Assembly: GCF_002423035.1 (NCBI RefSeq)
Contig: NZ_DIUM01000072.1
Location: 1-64,000 of the forward strand
Origin: Thiocapsa sp. UBA6158
GTDB taxonomy: Bacteria > Pseudomonadota > Gammaproteobacteria > Chromatiales > Chromatiaceae
DNA: 64,000 nucleotides
Direction of reading: 5' to 3'
A program made the translations under genes and the position numbers. Of this stretch, positions 1-7,324 are shown piece by piece; positions within the stretch are counted from its first letter, which is position 1; every line of letters begins with the position of its first letter. Under the pieces are notes generated by a model. It searched no databases. It was not told the origin of the DNA and saw nothing but the letters and a program-made list of their open reading frames with translations.

Positions 1-313
1 CGGCGCCGCACGGCGCGCCTATCGTGACCGAAGGGCGGGGATGCCTCTACCCGGCAATCCCGTCCTTCGAAAACCCGATACCCGCCGATTCCCGAACTCG
101 GACCGACATCGACCTCCCGCCCGAAGCCGCTCTCCCGTCGAGCAGTTGACCCCTCCTTAGGATTGCTTGTTCGGTGTCCGGCCGCGTCGTGCGTGATCGG
201 GCCCAGTGCCTTTCCGTCCCGATCCGGGCATGGTGGATCATTGATGCACCGAGTGCGATAATCCTCACCCCTCTTGTTTCCGAGCCTATTTCACCTGTGG
301 AGCTGATCCCGGC
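1..313. other. Non-coding left edge with imperfect hairpin
   Basis: No convincing gene is seen before the pucC-like start. Positions 29-45 and 53-69 form an imperfect 17-bp inverted repeat around a 7-nt loop. It lacks a T-run on either side, so it is not a typical intrinsic terminator, but it may end an upstream transcript. The long minus-strand ORF over this region runs into pucC and has an arginine/glutamine-rich composition typical of a shadow frame. Confidence 0.4.
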
Positions 314-1744
314 ATGAGTCGTAAAGACGATCCCTGGGCGCAAGCCTGGCGCGAGCTGCTGCCTCGGATACTGCCTTTTTCCGATGTCTCGTCGGCCGAT
401 TTTCCGCTGCGCCGAATCCTGCGCTTGTCCCTGTTTCAGGTCTCGGTCGGTATGGCCATGGTGCTGCTGCAGGGAACCCTGAATCGGGTGATGGTCGTCG
501 AGCTTGCCGTACCCGCATCGCTGGTCGGTCTCATGCTTGCGCTGCCGCTCGTTTTCGCGCCGCTGCGTGCACTGATCGGCCATCGGTCGGATTACCACCA
601 CTCGGCATTCGGCCTGCGCCGCATCCCTTACATCTGGCTTGGAAGCATGATGCAGTTCGGCGGATTCGCGATGATGCCGTTCGCCTTGCTGCTGCTTGCC
701 GATGTCAATAACCAGTTCAATGTGCTCGGACAGTTCGGCGCTGCGCTTGCCTTCCTGTTGGTCGGTGCCGGACTCCACACCACACAAACTGCAGGTTTGG
801 CGCTTGCCACCGATCTCTCGCCGCCGGAGAAGCGCCCGCGGGTTGTGGCGTTGCTCTACGTCACCCTCTTGGCTGCTTGGGCGGGAAGCTCGCTTTTGTT
901 CGGAAAGCTGCTCACCAACTTCAGCAACGAGCTGCTTATTCAGGTCATTCAGGGTGTCGCTCTGGCGACGATTATCCTAAACGTGGTAGCCCTCTGGAAG
1001 CAGGAGGCGATCGATCAGCAGCGTGCGGCCAATCCGGTGCCGCGGCCGCCGTTCATGGAGACCTGGCGTAAGTTTACCCGCGGCGGTCGAGCGAGCCGAC
1101 TGCTTGTGGTCGTGGGTCTCGGAACGCTCGGTTTCACGATGCAGGACATCCTGCTCGAGCCTTACGGCGGTCAGATCCTCGGGCTCAGCGTCTCCCAGAC
1201 GACCGCGCTCAACGCCATTTGGGCCGCCGGATCACTGCTCGCTTTCGTGCTGGCCGCGCGCCTGATGGGGCGCGGTAGCGAGCCCTATCGGATTGCGGCG
1301 ATCGGTGCACTGATCGGAATCCTCGCCTTTGTCGCGGTGATCCTGTCCGCCCCTTTGGATGCGACCTGGCTGTATCGAGCCGGTGCTGGGCTGATCGGTT
1401 TCGGCGGCGGGCTCTTCATGGTGGCAACCTTGACTGCGGCGATGGCCCTCGCCGAGGGCGGCTTCAGCGGCTTGGCACTCGGCGCCTGGGGTGCCGTTCA
1501 GGCGACGGCGATGGGTGTTGCCTTCGCCGCTGGCGGCATCTTGCGTGACGTCGTCATGGGGATGGCAAACCGCGGTGTCTTCGGAGAAGATCTGGCCTGG
1601 CCCGGGCTGGGATACGACGTCGTCTATGCCCTCGAGATCCTCCTGCTCATCGGCACGCTTGTGGTGATTCTCCCGCTGGTTCTTCGCCCCGGAGATGCCA
1701 ACACCCGAGCCGGATCGAAGATCGGTCTCGATCATATGCCCTGA
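314..1744 (+). CDS. pucC: PucC/LhaA-family MFS protein, light-harvesting complex assembly
   Basis: A 476-residue integral membrane protein of about 12 hydrophobic segments in the PucC/LhaA/Bch2 branch of the major facilitator superfamily. These inner-membrane proteins assist bacteriochlorophyll delivery to, and assembly of, light-harvesting antenna complexes in purple bacteria. The family signature lies after the second or third helix, around residues 89-110: an HRSDYHHSAFGLRRIPYIW stretch followed by MQFGGFAMMPFALL. The length matches the family. The start follows a purine-poor leader, so the ribosome site is weak. No pigment or antenna genes are adjacent, so the gene stands alone here. PucC and LhaA cannot be told apart from sequence only. 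It is the main direct evidence in the window for phototrophy. Confidence 0.88.
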   Translation: MSRKDDPWAQAWRELLPRILPFSDVSSADFPLRRILRLSLFQVSVGMAMVLLQGTLNRVMVVELAVPASLVGLMLALPLVFAPLRALIGHRSDYHHSAFGLRRIPYIWLGSMMQFGGFAMMPFALLLLADVNNQFNVLGQFGAALAFLLVGAGLHTTQTAGLALATDLSPPEKRPRVVALLYVTLLAAWAGSSLLFGKLLTNFSNELLIQVIQGVALATIILNVVALWKQEAIDQQRAANPVPRPPFMETWRKFTRGGRASRLLVVVGLGTLGFTMQDILLEPYGGQILGLSVSQTTALNAIWAAGSLLAFVLAARLMGRGSEPYRIAAIGALIGILAFVAVILSAPLDATWLYRAGAGLIGFGGGLFMVATLTAAMALAEGGFSGLALGAWGAVQATAMGVAFAAGGILRDVVMGMANRGVFGEDLAWPGLGYDVVYALEILLLIGTLVVILPLVLRPGDANTRAGSKIGLDHMP

Positions 1745-1847
1745 GCCCTTCGGCTCGTCTTGCGGCGGTCGTCGAGGCCTTCCGTCTCGACGACCGCTTT
1801 CTCCGTCTCCCGAGCAGCGCGGCGCTTGCCGAAAGCGAGCGATCGCC

Positions 1848-3407
1848 TCAGGCCGCCAGGTTCTCGATCGCCAAGGCGAACGAAGACAGCCCCGAGTTGC
1901 CGAGCAGGACATGCGGCTTCTCGGTGCGTTTGCAGAACCGTTTGGTCCGATAGTAGGCGCCGTGGCTGACGTAGTCAGTTGCGCAGACCACGATGTCGGC
2001 CGAGGCAAGCATCGCCTCGAGACGGTGTTGGTTGTCCTCCATGCCACCGTCGTGGTGGTCGAAGCGACCGTTGCAGCCCGCCACCATCGCGCGGTATTGC
2101 TCGACAAGCTGTTTGCGCCCGCCCACACAGAGCACCAATCGCCCCGCAAGATCCTTGGGCCGCGCGCACGACTCCGACGTACAGCCGTCGCACCGATCCG
2201 AGAGCAGGTGCTCGAGCAGTCGCTCGGTCGCCCGGCGTTCGGCTTGTGCCGTGCGCCGGGCGCATTCCGCCGCGTTGGCCTGGTGTCGCGCCTGTGTGCC
2301 GGCGTCTTGAAGAATTGCGTTCTCCTCGCGAAGCCGCCTCAACTCGGCGTCTAGGTCCGCGACCTGCTCGACCAGTGCCTTTATCCTTTCGTGATGGCTT
2401 GGCCCATGCATCACGTCGAGCTGTTCGCGTAGGGCCTGCTCCAGCGCGCGCGATTCGGCGTACTGGCTTTCCCGACGCGCCAGGGCGGTCTCGAGGGCGC
2501 GGATTCGCGCTTCGCGCAGGTCTGCCTGTTGGCGCGTGCGCGTATGAAGATGATCGAAATCGCGCTGGAGTCGCTCGAGCTGCGTGCGCGTCTCGGTGAG
2601 CCGCTTGAGATCGGCACGCTGCCCGGCACCGATCTGATGCGAGAGCATGTGGATCTCTTCGTATGCGCGTGTCATCACCCGATGGTCGGCACGCGGATGT
2701 GTCATGAGTGCCCAGAGCCCGCCGGGGACATCCCCGCTGGCGAGCGATTCGCTCCAGAGCGTCAGGAGCGCGTCGGCGTCACGTGCCTTGGTATAGCGTC
2801 GAACGCTCGTAGCGAATTTCTTTTCCAGTGTCTTGTATGTCGCCAGCGACAAGGGATTCTTCTCGGTCGCCGCCGCGACGAAACTCACATGGATGTCGAA
2901 CTCCGACAAGGGCGTGTCGGGCCGTTGGGCCGTCCGCTCGGCGATGCGACGCAGCTCGTCTACCGTGAGGCAGGTCCCGATGATCGGGCAATGGTGTTTG
3001 TGCGGGAGGTCCCACAGCTTGCGCCGCCTCGTCGTTTTCTGGATCGGCAGACGGCTCGGCGGGTCGGACAGCTCGGTCGACGCTGCCGCGGAGGCAGCGC
3101 CCGAGATCGACGGGCTCGCCGATCGCGAGAGTGCGATCGGCGGCGACGCGAGCACGTCCGTTTCGGGGAAGAGCGCTTGCGATAGCCTGCTCTGCGCGCC
3201 TCGGGTCTGTCGTAGGGTCTCATCCGTCGGGGCCTCGGCATGATGCGCGCAACAGGTGCGCTGGCGTGGCCCGCTGCCGATCCGCAGCTCCTCGAGCATG
3301 CGGTGCCATGACGAACCCTCGACCTCGGCGAGCAACTCTTGACTTTCGAAGTCATAGATCGCAAGTCGCGCAGCCTGGACGGACACCTCGAAAATAAGCC
3401 GTTGCAT
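1848..3407 (-). CDS. DUF2325 coiled-coil protein, probably iron-regulated
   Basis: A 519-residue protein. The ATG at 3407 was chosen over a longer frame (to 3875) because AGAAGGAG lies just upstream of it and the longer frame overlaps the preceding gene. The N-terminal part has a conserved-looking HHCPIIGTCL stretch. The middle (about residues 240-390) is a long charged coiled coil rich in Arg, Glu and Gln. The C-terminus (about 400-519) is a DUF2325 domain, with LVLCVGGR at its start and GRFDHHDGGMEDN and TDYVSHGAYY inside, preceded by a CDGCTSESC cysteine motif. The biochemical function of DUF2325 is unknown. The gene is third in a minus-strand operon behind a Fur box and an HmuS-like gene, so a role in iron or haem homeostasis is inferred. 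Confidence 0.75.
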   Translation of the reverse strand: MQRLIFEVSVQAARLAIYDFESQELLAEVEGSSWHRMLEELRIGSGPRQRTCCAHHAEAPTDETLRQTRGAQSRLSQALFPETDVLASPPIALSRSASPSISGAASAAASTELSDPPSRLPIQKTTRRRKLWDLPHKHHCPIIGTCLTVDELRRIAERTAQRPDTPLSEFDIHVSFVAAATEKNPLSLATYKTLEKKFATSVRRYTKARDADALLTLWSESLASGDVPGGLWALMTHPRADHRVMTRAYEEIHMLSHQIGAGQRADLKRLTETRTQLERLQRDFDHLHTRTRQQADLREARIRALETALARRESQYAESRALEQALREQLDVMHGPSHHERIKALVEQVADLDAELRRLREENAILQDAGTQARHQANAAECARRTAQAERRATERLLEHLLSDRCDGCTSESCARPKDLAGRLVLCVGGRKQLVEQYRAMVAGCNGRFDHHDGGMEDNQHRLEAMLASADIVVCATDYVSHGAYYRTKRFCKRTEKPHVLLGNSGLSSFALAIENLAA

Positions 3408-3422
3408 GGAGGCTCCTTCTTG

Positions 3423-3503
3423 AACCGCGCCCGGCGCGGTATGCGATGCGTTTGGATGAGATCGCTCCCGGCAGACTTGACGACCGCCGGAGCGGGCGCG
3501 GTT
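3423..3503. repeat. Dispersed palindromic element, copy 1 (subfamily 1)
   Basis: An 81-bp element with terminal inverted repeats AACCGCGCCC / GGGCGCGGTT. Its interior shares GCGGTATGCGATG and GGCAGACTTGACGA with the copy at 62706-62792 (which lies in the opposite orientation). The right end provides the TAA stop of the HmuS-like gene (3503-3505). It lies in the gap before the DUF2325 gene. Confidence 0.8.
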
Positions 3504-4471
3504 TAGTCCTGAAGCGCGTTGACGAGCGTGCGCCAGATCGGATTCTCGCCGGCCACGCATCCAGGCAGCGAAACGATCGTTGCCAACGACCGCCCTCGCG
3601 CGTCGTAGAGTCGGAGTGACGTCTGCTCGTGCGCCGCTTCGGAGACCTTCAACACCCAGGCCGAGTCGATCTTCGAGGTGTCGATTCGCCAGCGTGCCGA
3701 GTCGCTCCGCAGGGTCTGCCAGAGGCCGTCGCGTCGATGGCCGAAGAAGGCGCAGTCGAGGCTGTAAGCAACCCCCGCGGTTCCGGTGGCAATGCGAACG
3801 GGCAGCGCCTGCTCCGCGAGCGCTTCGATGAAACAGGGAACCAACGCGGCGTCCACGGCTTTGGCGCAACCGCATTCACGCAGCCGTGCGGGACTGAGTC
3901 GGAGCTGGCCCGTCGCTTCGGCGAGATCGAGCGAATCCCCCAGCTCCGCCACCAGTCCGCGAACCGCATCGACGTCGAGCTTCCCTGCGTCCCCGTTGCG
4001 CTTCGGTGACGGCTCGGACCCTGAAGGGGCCCGGCATAGGGCACGGCATCGAGTCAGGATGTCCGAGGAGAGCCCTCGATGGTCCTCGCCGAAACCGAGA
4101 TCCAGCAGGGGTGCGCCTTTCATGTCCAGGATGGCGAGGTCCCCGCGCCGGTCTCGGTCTGCCGCATCCGTTGCGGATCGATCGATGTGAGACCAGCGAT
4201 CAAGCAGCATCCGAAGCGTGAACCGGCGGCCCGAAGCGATCCCCAAGGAGTCTTCGATGCGAGTGTCCGGCCAGTTGCTGCGGTGCTCCAAAGTGACCGC
4301 GGGTTGGCGGGTGCAGATGCGGATCTCTCCGGCACCGACGAGTTCCCGGAGGAACGCCGCCCAGCGGTCGACATTGCCCGGGGTGTTCTCGCTTTCCGGT
4401 CGAAAGCGTAGTCGAGAGGCCGGCATAACGGCCGCGCTCGGCATGTTTCCTAGCTCGATGTAGGGCGGCAT
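3503..4471 (-). CDS. HmuS/HemS-like haem utilisation protein (divergent)
   Basis: A 322-residue soluble protein. The ATG at 4471 has AAGGAG upstream. The C-terminal 60 residues (RWRID...IDSAWVLKVSEAAHEQTSLRLYDARG...PIWRTLVNAL, in pieces) match the pattern that ends each half of the HemS/HmuS/ChuS family: an invariant W-V-x-K, then LxLFDAxG and paWraLv. That family binds haem, degrades it or hands it on inside the cell. The rest of the protein is only weakly similar, and I could not assign a haem-ligand histidine, so enzymatic activity is not claimed. It sits between the 86-aa gene and the DUF2325 gene, downstream of a Fur box, which supports an iron or haem role. Confidence 0.6.
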   Translation of the reverse strand: MPPYIELGNMPSAAVMPASRLRFRPESENTPGNVDRWAAFLRELVGAGEIRICTRQPAVTLEHRSNWPDTRIEDSLGIASGRRFTLRMLLDRWSHIDRSATDAADRDRRGDLAILDMKGAPLLDLGFGEDHRGLSSDILTRCRALCRAPSGSEPSPKRNGDAGKLDVDAVRGLVAELGDSLDLAEATGQLRLSPARLRECGCAKAVDAALVPCFIEALAEQALPVRIATGTAGVAYSLDCAFFGHRRDGLWQTLRSDSARWRIDTSKIDSAWVLKVSEAAHEQTSLRLYDARGRSLATIVSLPGCVAGENPIWRTLVNALQD

Positions 4472-4526
4472 GGCACGCTCCTTGACTGGCCCCGGAGGGT
4501 CGGCGTTGTTGTCGGCGAGGTCCTGC

Positions 4527-4787
4527 TCAATGCGCGACCATGGCGCCCTGTTGAGCGAGCCAGCGCCAATGACGCGCCAGTCTGCGATAGGCACAAAACC
4601 GCTCGGCATCGGGCCCCAGATCCGGATGCAGGTAGAGCGCCTCGATGTATTCGACGACCCGTTCGGCGAGATCGGCCGAACGGTGCCGAACGTAGCGGCG
4701 AATCAGTTCTCCCAGATGAAGCTCTAAATCCTCCGGTTTGAGCCGGGAGAGATCGGCGCTCGAATGCAAGGGGGTATCGATGGGCAT
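4527..4787 (-). CDS. Small protein, first gene of Fur-box operon
   Basis: An 86-residue protein starting at the ATG at 4787, which has CAGGAG 8 nt upstream. It is charged and mostly helical in appearance, with the cores LKPEDLELHLGELIRRYV and LARHWRWLAQQGAMVAH and no membrane segment. I do not recognise the family. It is the first gene of the minus-strand operon with the HmuS-like and DUF2325 genes, 171 bp downstream of a sigma-70 promoter overlapped by a Fur box. A role as an accessory iron-stress protein is only an inference. Confidence 0.65.
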   Translation of the reverse strand: MPIDTPLHSSADLSRLKPEDLELHLGELIRRYVRHRSADLAERVVEYIEALYLHPDLGPDAERFCAYRRLARHWRWLAQQGAMVAH

Positions 4788-4957
4788 GGTGTGTCTCCTG
4801 AGACATCGAGCTGTTGTCGAACAATGCCCCGCTGGCGATACGGACGAAGCGTCCGGGGTTTGGCTGACGGGAGTCCCGCGTCGAACGGGCCTGGAACCTG
4901 TCGCGAGCAGTCGGCACGAGATCCGGAAGGCCCCGTCCCGACTGCTGGCTAGTCTAG

Positions 4958-4978
4958 TAATGCGAATCGTTCGCATTA
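4958..4978 (-). promoter_or_regulatory. Perfect Fur box
   Basis: A 21-bp perfect palindrome of half-sites TAATGCGAA and TTCGCATTA around TCG. It matches the GC-rich Fur box variant known from pseudomonads. It directly abuts the -10 element of the divergent minus-strand promoter, where Fur-Fe(II) binding would block transcription of the 86-aa/HmuS-like/DUF2325 operon. Confidence 0.85.
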
Positions 4979-5007
4979 AAGATAGATGGCGGGTTGATGC
5001 TTGTCAA
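4979..5007 (-). promoter_or_regulatory. Sigma-70 promoter of the Fur-box operon
   Basis: Read on the minus strand, TTGACA (5007-5002) is followed after exactly 17 bp by TATCTT (4984-4979), and then by the Fur box. The predicted transcript start falls inside the Fur box, about 180 nt before the 86-aa gene. Confidence 0.75.
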
Positions 5008-5072
5008 CGCGAAACCAGCGGTGCGAGTCACGCGGCTGGCTGGCTGCTCCAGCGGTCAACCGAACACGATGC

Positions 5073-5116
5073 TTGACACCCCTGCGTAATATCTTTTTAC
5101 AATCGTTCATACGATT
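5073..5116 (+). promoter_or_regulatory. Candidate promoter and operator for NikK-like gene
   Basis: TTGACA at 5073-5078 and TACAAT at 5098-5103 are 19 bp apart, wider than ideal. They are overlapped by an imperfect palindrome AATCGT-TCAT-ACGATT (5101-5116). This is the only promoter-like sequence seen upstream of the DUF4198 gene. The regulator is unknown. Confidence 0.35.
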
Positions 5117-5201
5117 GGCCCGCGGCATGGACTTCGGCCGGCAGGTTTAATCCCCGAGTATCCCGAAGAGCAAATCTCCCGAAGCCCGAATTCGTTCCGG
5201 G

Positions 5202-5356
5202 CGCGGTTTAAGTTCGATGGATCATCGCTTTGTCGTTGTCGCCGCGCTTTCATGATTTTATAAACAACCTCCTGAACCGCGTCATGCCGAGGCGACTCTT
5301 GCGCTCCGAGGCCGAAAGCACCTCGGAGCGCACATCTCGCGTGGAACGCGGCTCAG
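5202..5356. repeat. Dispersed palindromic element, copy 2 (5272-5356) plus a partial end (5202-5211)
   Basis: CTGAACCGCGTC (5272-5283) and AACGCGGCTCAG (5345-5356) bound an 85-bp element. In inverted orientation it resembles the 16955-17039 copy over its full length (roughly three quarters of positions by eye). Inside is a perfect 11-bp hairpin GCGCTCCGAGG / CCTCGGAGCGC with a 9-nt loop (5301-5331). A separate element end, CGCGGTTTAA, lies at 5202-5211, so a degraded partner element is likely. The pair fills most of the 594-bp gap between the divergent operons. Confidence 0.7.
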
Positions 5357-5381
5357 CCCGACCCTGATCCGCAACCTATCG

Positions 5382-6179
5382 ATGGAATCCATCATGACGC
5401 CTTTGTCCAGCCAATCTTCCCCGATCCGGGTCTCTCTCGCCGTCGCACTCCTAGGCGCAGCCGCTGCCCATGCCCACTTTCAGGAGCTCATCCCGTCCAC
5501 GGATATCATCAACGCGAAGACCGGCAACAGCGTGACGCTGGAGATGCGTTTCACGCATCCCATGGAAGGTGGTCCGCTGATGGCGATGGGAGAGCCCGTT
5601 CAGGTCGGGGTTCTGAGTCCGGGTGGTCGGGAAGATCTCAAGTCGAGCCTTCAGGCAGGGGATGTGGACGGTAAGCGCACCTATCGTCTCGACTATAAGA
5701 TCAAGCAGCCGGGCGACTATGTCTTCTATCTGGAGCCCGCGCCTTATTGGGAGCCGGCCGAGGAAGCGATGATCGTGCAATACACCAAGGTCGTCGTCGA
5801 TGCCTTCGGTGCGGAGGAGGGTTGGGACGCCGATCTCGGTCTGCCGGTCGAGATCGAACCTCTGGTTCGACCTTACGGACTCTGGGCCGGCAATCTCTTT
5901 CAAGGGATCGTCAAGCAAGACGGCAAGGCGGTGCCGTTTGCCGAGGTCGAGGTCGAGTGGCGCAACGACGGCTCGGTCAAGCCGCCATCGGATCCTTACA
6001 TCACCCAGGTCATCAAGGCCGATGGGAACGGGGTCTTCAGCTATGCCATGCCCAAGGCCGGCTGGTGGGGCTTCGCCGCCCTGATCGAGGGCGATGAGCC
6101 GATGAAGAATCCCGACGGGGAAGCTGTTCCGGTCGAGATGGGTGCGCTGATCTGGATCCATACGCGCGAGATGCGCTGA
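5382..6179 (+). CDS. Periplasmic DUF4198 protein, NikK-like
   Basis: A 265-residue secreted protein. A signal peptide runs to AHA|HFQELIPS. The first ATG is taken here, but the ATG at 5394 gives a more usual signal peptide. The mature protein is a DUF4198 (NikK/CbtJ-like) domain: it begins with the His of HFQE, contains TLEMRFTHPMEGGPLM and the core PYGLWAGNLFQGIVKQDGKAVPFAEVEVEW, and ends with ALIEGDEP...ALIWIHT. DUF4198 proteins are extracytoplasmic parts of Ni/Co ECF-type uptake systems or are associated with TonB receptors. The next gene overlaps its stop by one base. No transporter membrane or ATPase gene is nearby. Confidence 0.75.
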   Translation: MESIMTPLSSQSSPIRVSLAVALLGAAAAHAHFQELIPSTDIINAKTGNSVTLEMRFTHPMEGGPLMAMGEPVQVGVLSPGGREDLKSSLQAGDVDGKRTYRLDYKIKQPGDYVFYLEPAPYWEPAEEAMIVQYTKVVVDAFGAEEGWDADLGLPVEIEPLVRPYGLWAGNLFQGIVKQDGKAVPFAEVEVEWRNDGSVKPPSDPYITQVIKADGNGVFSYAMPKAGWWGFAALIEGDEPMKNPDGEAVPVEMGALIWIHTREMR

Positions 6180-6874
6180 TGCGCGGCGCAGAGATCGGCG
6201 CGAGGATCGCCGAGGGTCGAGCGCGAATGGCGTTCAGCGCGAACGGATCGACGAGCGCCGCTCGCCGCGTCGCCGCGCTTGTGCTGTTGTTGACTCTCGG
6301 CGACCCGGCCCTCGCGCATAAGCTCCAAGTCTTCGCTTTCGCCGAAGGCGCACGGATCAGCGGATCGGCCTACTTCGCCGGCGGCGGTGCCGCTTTGGTT
6401 GCGCGAATCGAGGTCCGGGATGGCGAGGGCGGGGTGCTGGCCGAGCTGGCGCCGGACGGCGAGGGCAGGTTCGTCTATACGGCTGCTGCGCCCGTGGATC
6501 ATCTGATCCTGGCCATCACGAGCGACGGTCATCAAGCCGAGTGGCGTGTCCCCGCGGCCGAGCTGGCGACGGGCTTCGGGTACGGGGGGGCGATCGCCCA
6601 AGAAGCTGAAAGACCTCATCGGCGCGACGAGCCCGTGATCGTCGAGACCGATGCATCTTCTACATCGGCAACCTCCGTGGCGATCCTGGACCCCGCGTTG
6701 GAGTCGGCAATCGAGCGCGCCGTCGCGCGCCAGATTCGCCCGTTGCGCGAGCAACTTGTCGCCGCGGAGGACCGGATCCGTTTCCAGGACATCCTCGGCG
6801 GCATCGGCTACATCATGGGTCTGACCGGACTGGCGCTCTGGTGGACGAGTCGCCGTCGATCCGGTCGTGCCTAA
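6179..6874 (+). CDS. NikL-like periplasmic protein with C-terminal membrane anchor
   Basis: A 231-residue protein whose ATG shares the A of the preceding TGA stop, so it is translationally coupled; an ATG at 6227 is an alternative. A signal peptide ends at ALA|HKLQVFAF. The following region (HKLQVFAFAEGARISGSAYF, then VEVRDGEGG-like and GRFVYTAA) has the carboxypeptidase-regulatory-like beta pattern of NikL. NikL is the extracytoplasmic partner of NikK in nickel ECF transporters. The C-terminal 30 residues form one membrane helix (GGIGYIMGLTGLALWW) with an Arg-rich tail. NikM, NikQ and NikO are absent from the window, so the pair either serves a transporter elsewhere or has another metal role. 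Confidence 0.65.
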   Translation: MRGAEIGARIAEGRARMAFSANGSTSAARRVAALVLLLTLGDPALAHKLQVFAFAEGARISGSAYFAGGGAALVARIEVRDGEGGVLAELAPDGEGRFVYTAAAPVDHLILAITSDGHQAEWRVPAAELATGFGYGGAIAQEAERPHRRDEPVIVETDASSTSATSVAILDPALESAIERAVARQIRPLREQLVAAEDRIRFQDILGGIGYIMGLTGLALWWTSRRRSGRA

Positions 6875-6995
6875 GGTGATTTCCTGGTAAGCATCCCGGC
6901 TGCGGGTGAGCGGAAGACCTGAAGGGCGGTCAGTGCGAATAAATTCGCACCTACACCCGGTGGCTTATTTCCCGGCATTCACCAAAGTTTTGCGC

Positions 6996-7012
6996 GCCTC
7001 CGGAGCGGAGGC
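6996..7012. terminator. Hairpin in convergent gap, possible terminator
   Basis: GCCTCCG (6996-7002) and CGGAGGC (7006-7012) form a perfect 7-bp stem with a 3-nt loop, flanked by further GCGC pairing. It lies between the convergent nikL-like gene and hemP. There is no long T-run, so termination is uncertain. Confidence 0.4.
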
Positions 7013-7022
7013 TTGCGCTTGC

Positions 7023-7211
7023 CTATTTGGTCAAGATCAATTTGTTGTTGCGCGTCATTCTCAGGACGTAACGATCACCCGCGTGATCGATCAGCAGCAG
7101 ATTGTTGCCGCGCAGCAGCGCGTTGCTGTCGATCCGCGGCAGATCCGCGCGCAGTGCGGCGGCGGACTGTGCACGTTGACTCGGGCTCTCGGGCAGGGAT
7201 TCTCTCGGCAT
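7023..7211 (-). CDS. hemP: Haemin uptake protein HemP
   Basis: A 62-residue protein of the HemP/HmuP family. The C-terminal half carries the family pattern: RIDSNALLRG, LLIDHAGDRYVLRMTRNNKLILTK (split here), the last ten residues being nearly invariant in the family. HemP proteins are small cytoplasmic factors needed for expression or function of haem uptake receptors. The ATG at 7211 is preferred over the GTG at 7220 because GGAG lies 8 nt before it. A Fur box lies 30 bp upstream. No haem receptor gene is adjacent. The next DNA upstream is the decayed restriction island, so a former neighbour may have been lost. Confidence 0.85.
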   Translation of the reverse strand: MPRESLPESPSQRAQSAAALRADLPRIDSNALLRGNNLLLIDHAGDRYVLRMTRNNKLILTK

Positions 7212-7240
7212 GGCCGTCACTCCGCGTGAGTCGGTTTACA

Positions 7241-7259
7241 AATGCGAATCGTTGTTATT
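7241..7259 (-). promoter_or_regulatory. Fur box upstream of hemP
   Basis: The half-site AATGCGAA, spacer TCG and the degenerate second half TTGTTATT (5 of 8 match) share the architecture of the perfect box at 4958-4978. The position 30 bp upstream of hemP fits iron repression. Confidence 0.7.
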
Positions 7260-7324
7260 AAGGTTATTTCGCGAGCAGTCCGCTGTCAAGTCGTCTCGGC
7301 AATCGCTATCCGCCCGCGTCGAGC

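Noticed and set aside
5099..5116. NikR operator upstream of the NikK-like gene
   Set aside because: A TCATAC half-site is present but the partner GTATGA at 16-bp spacing is missing.
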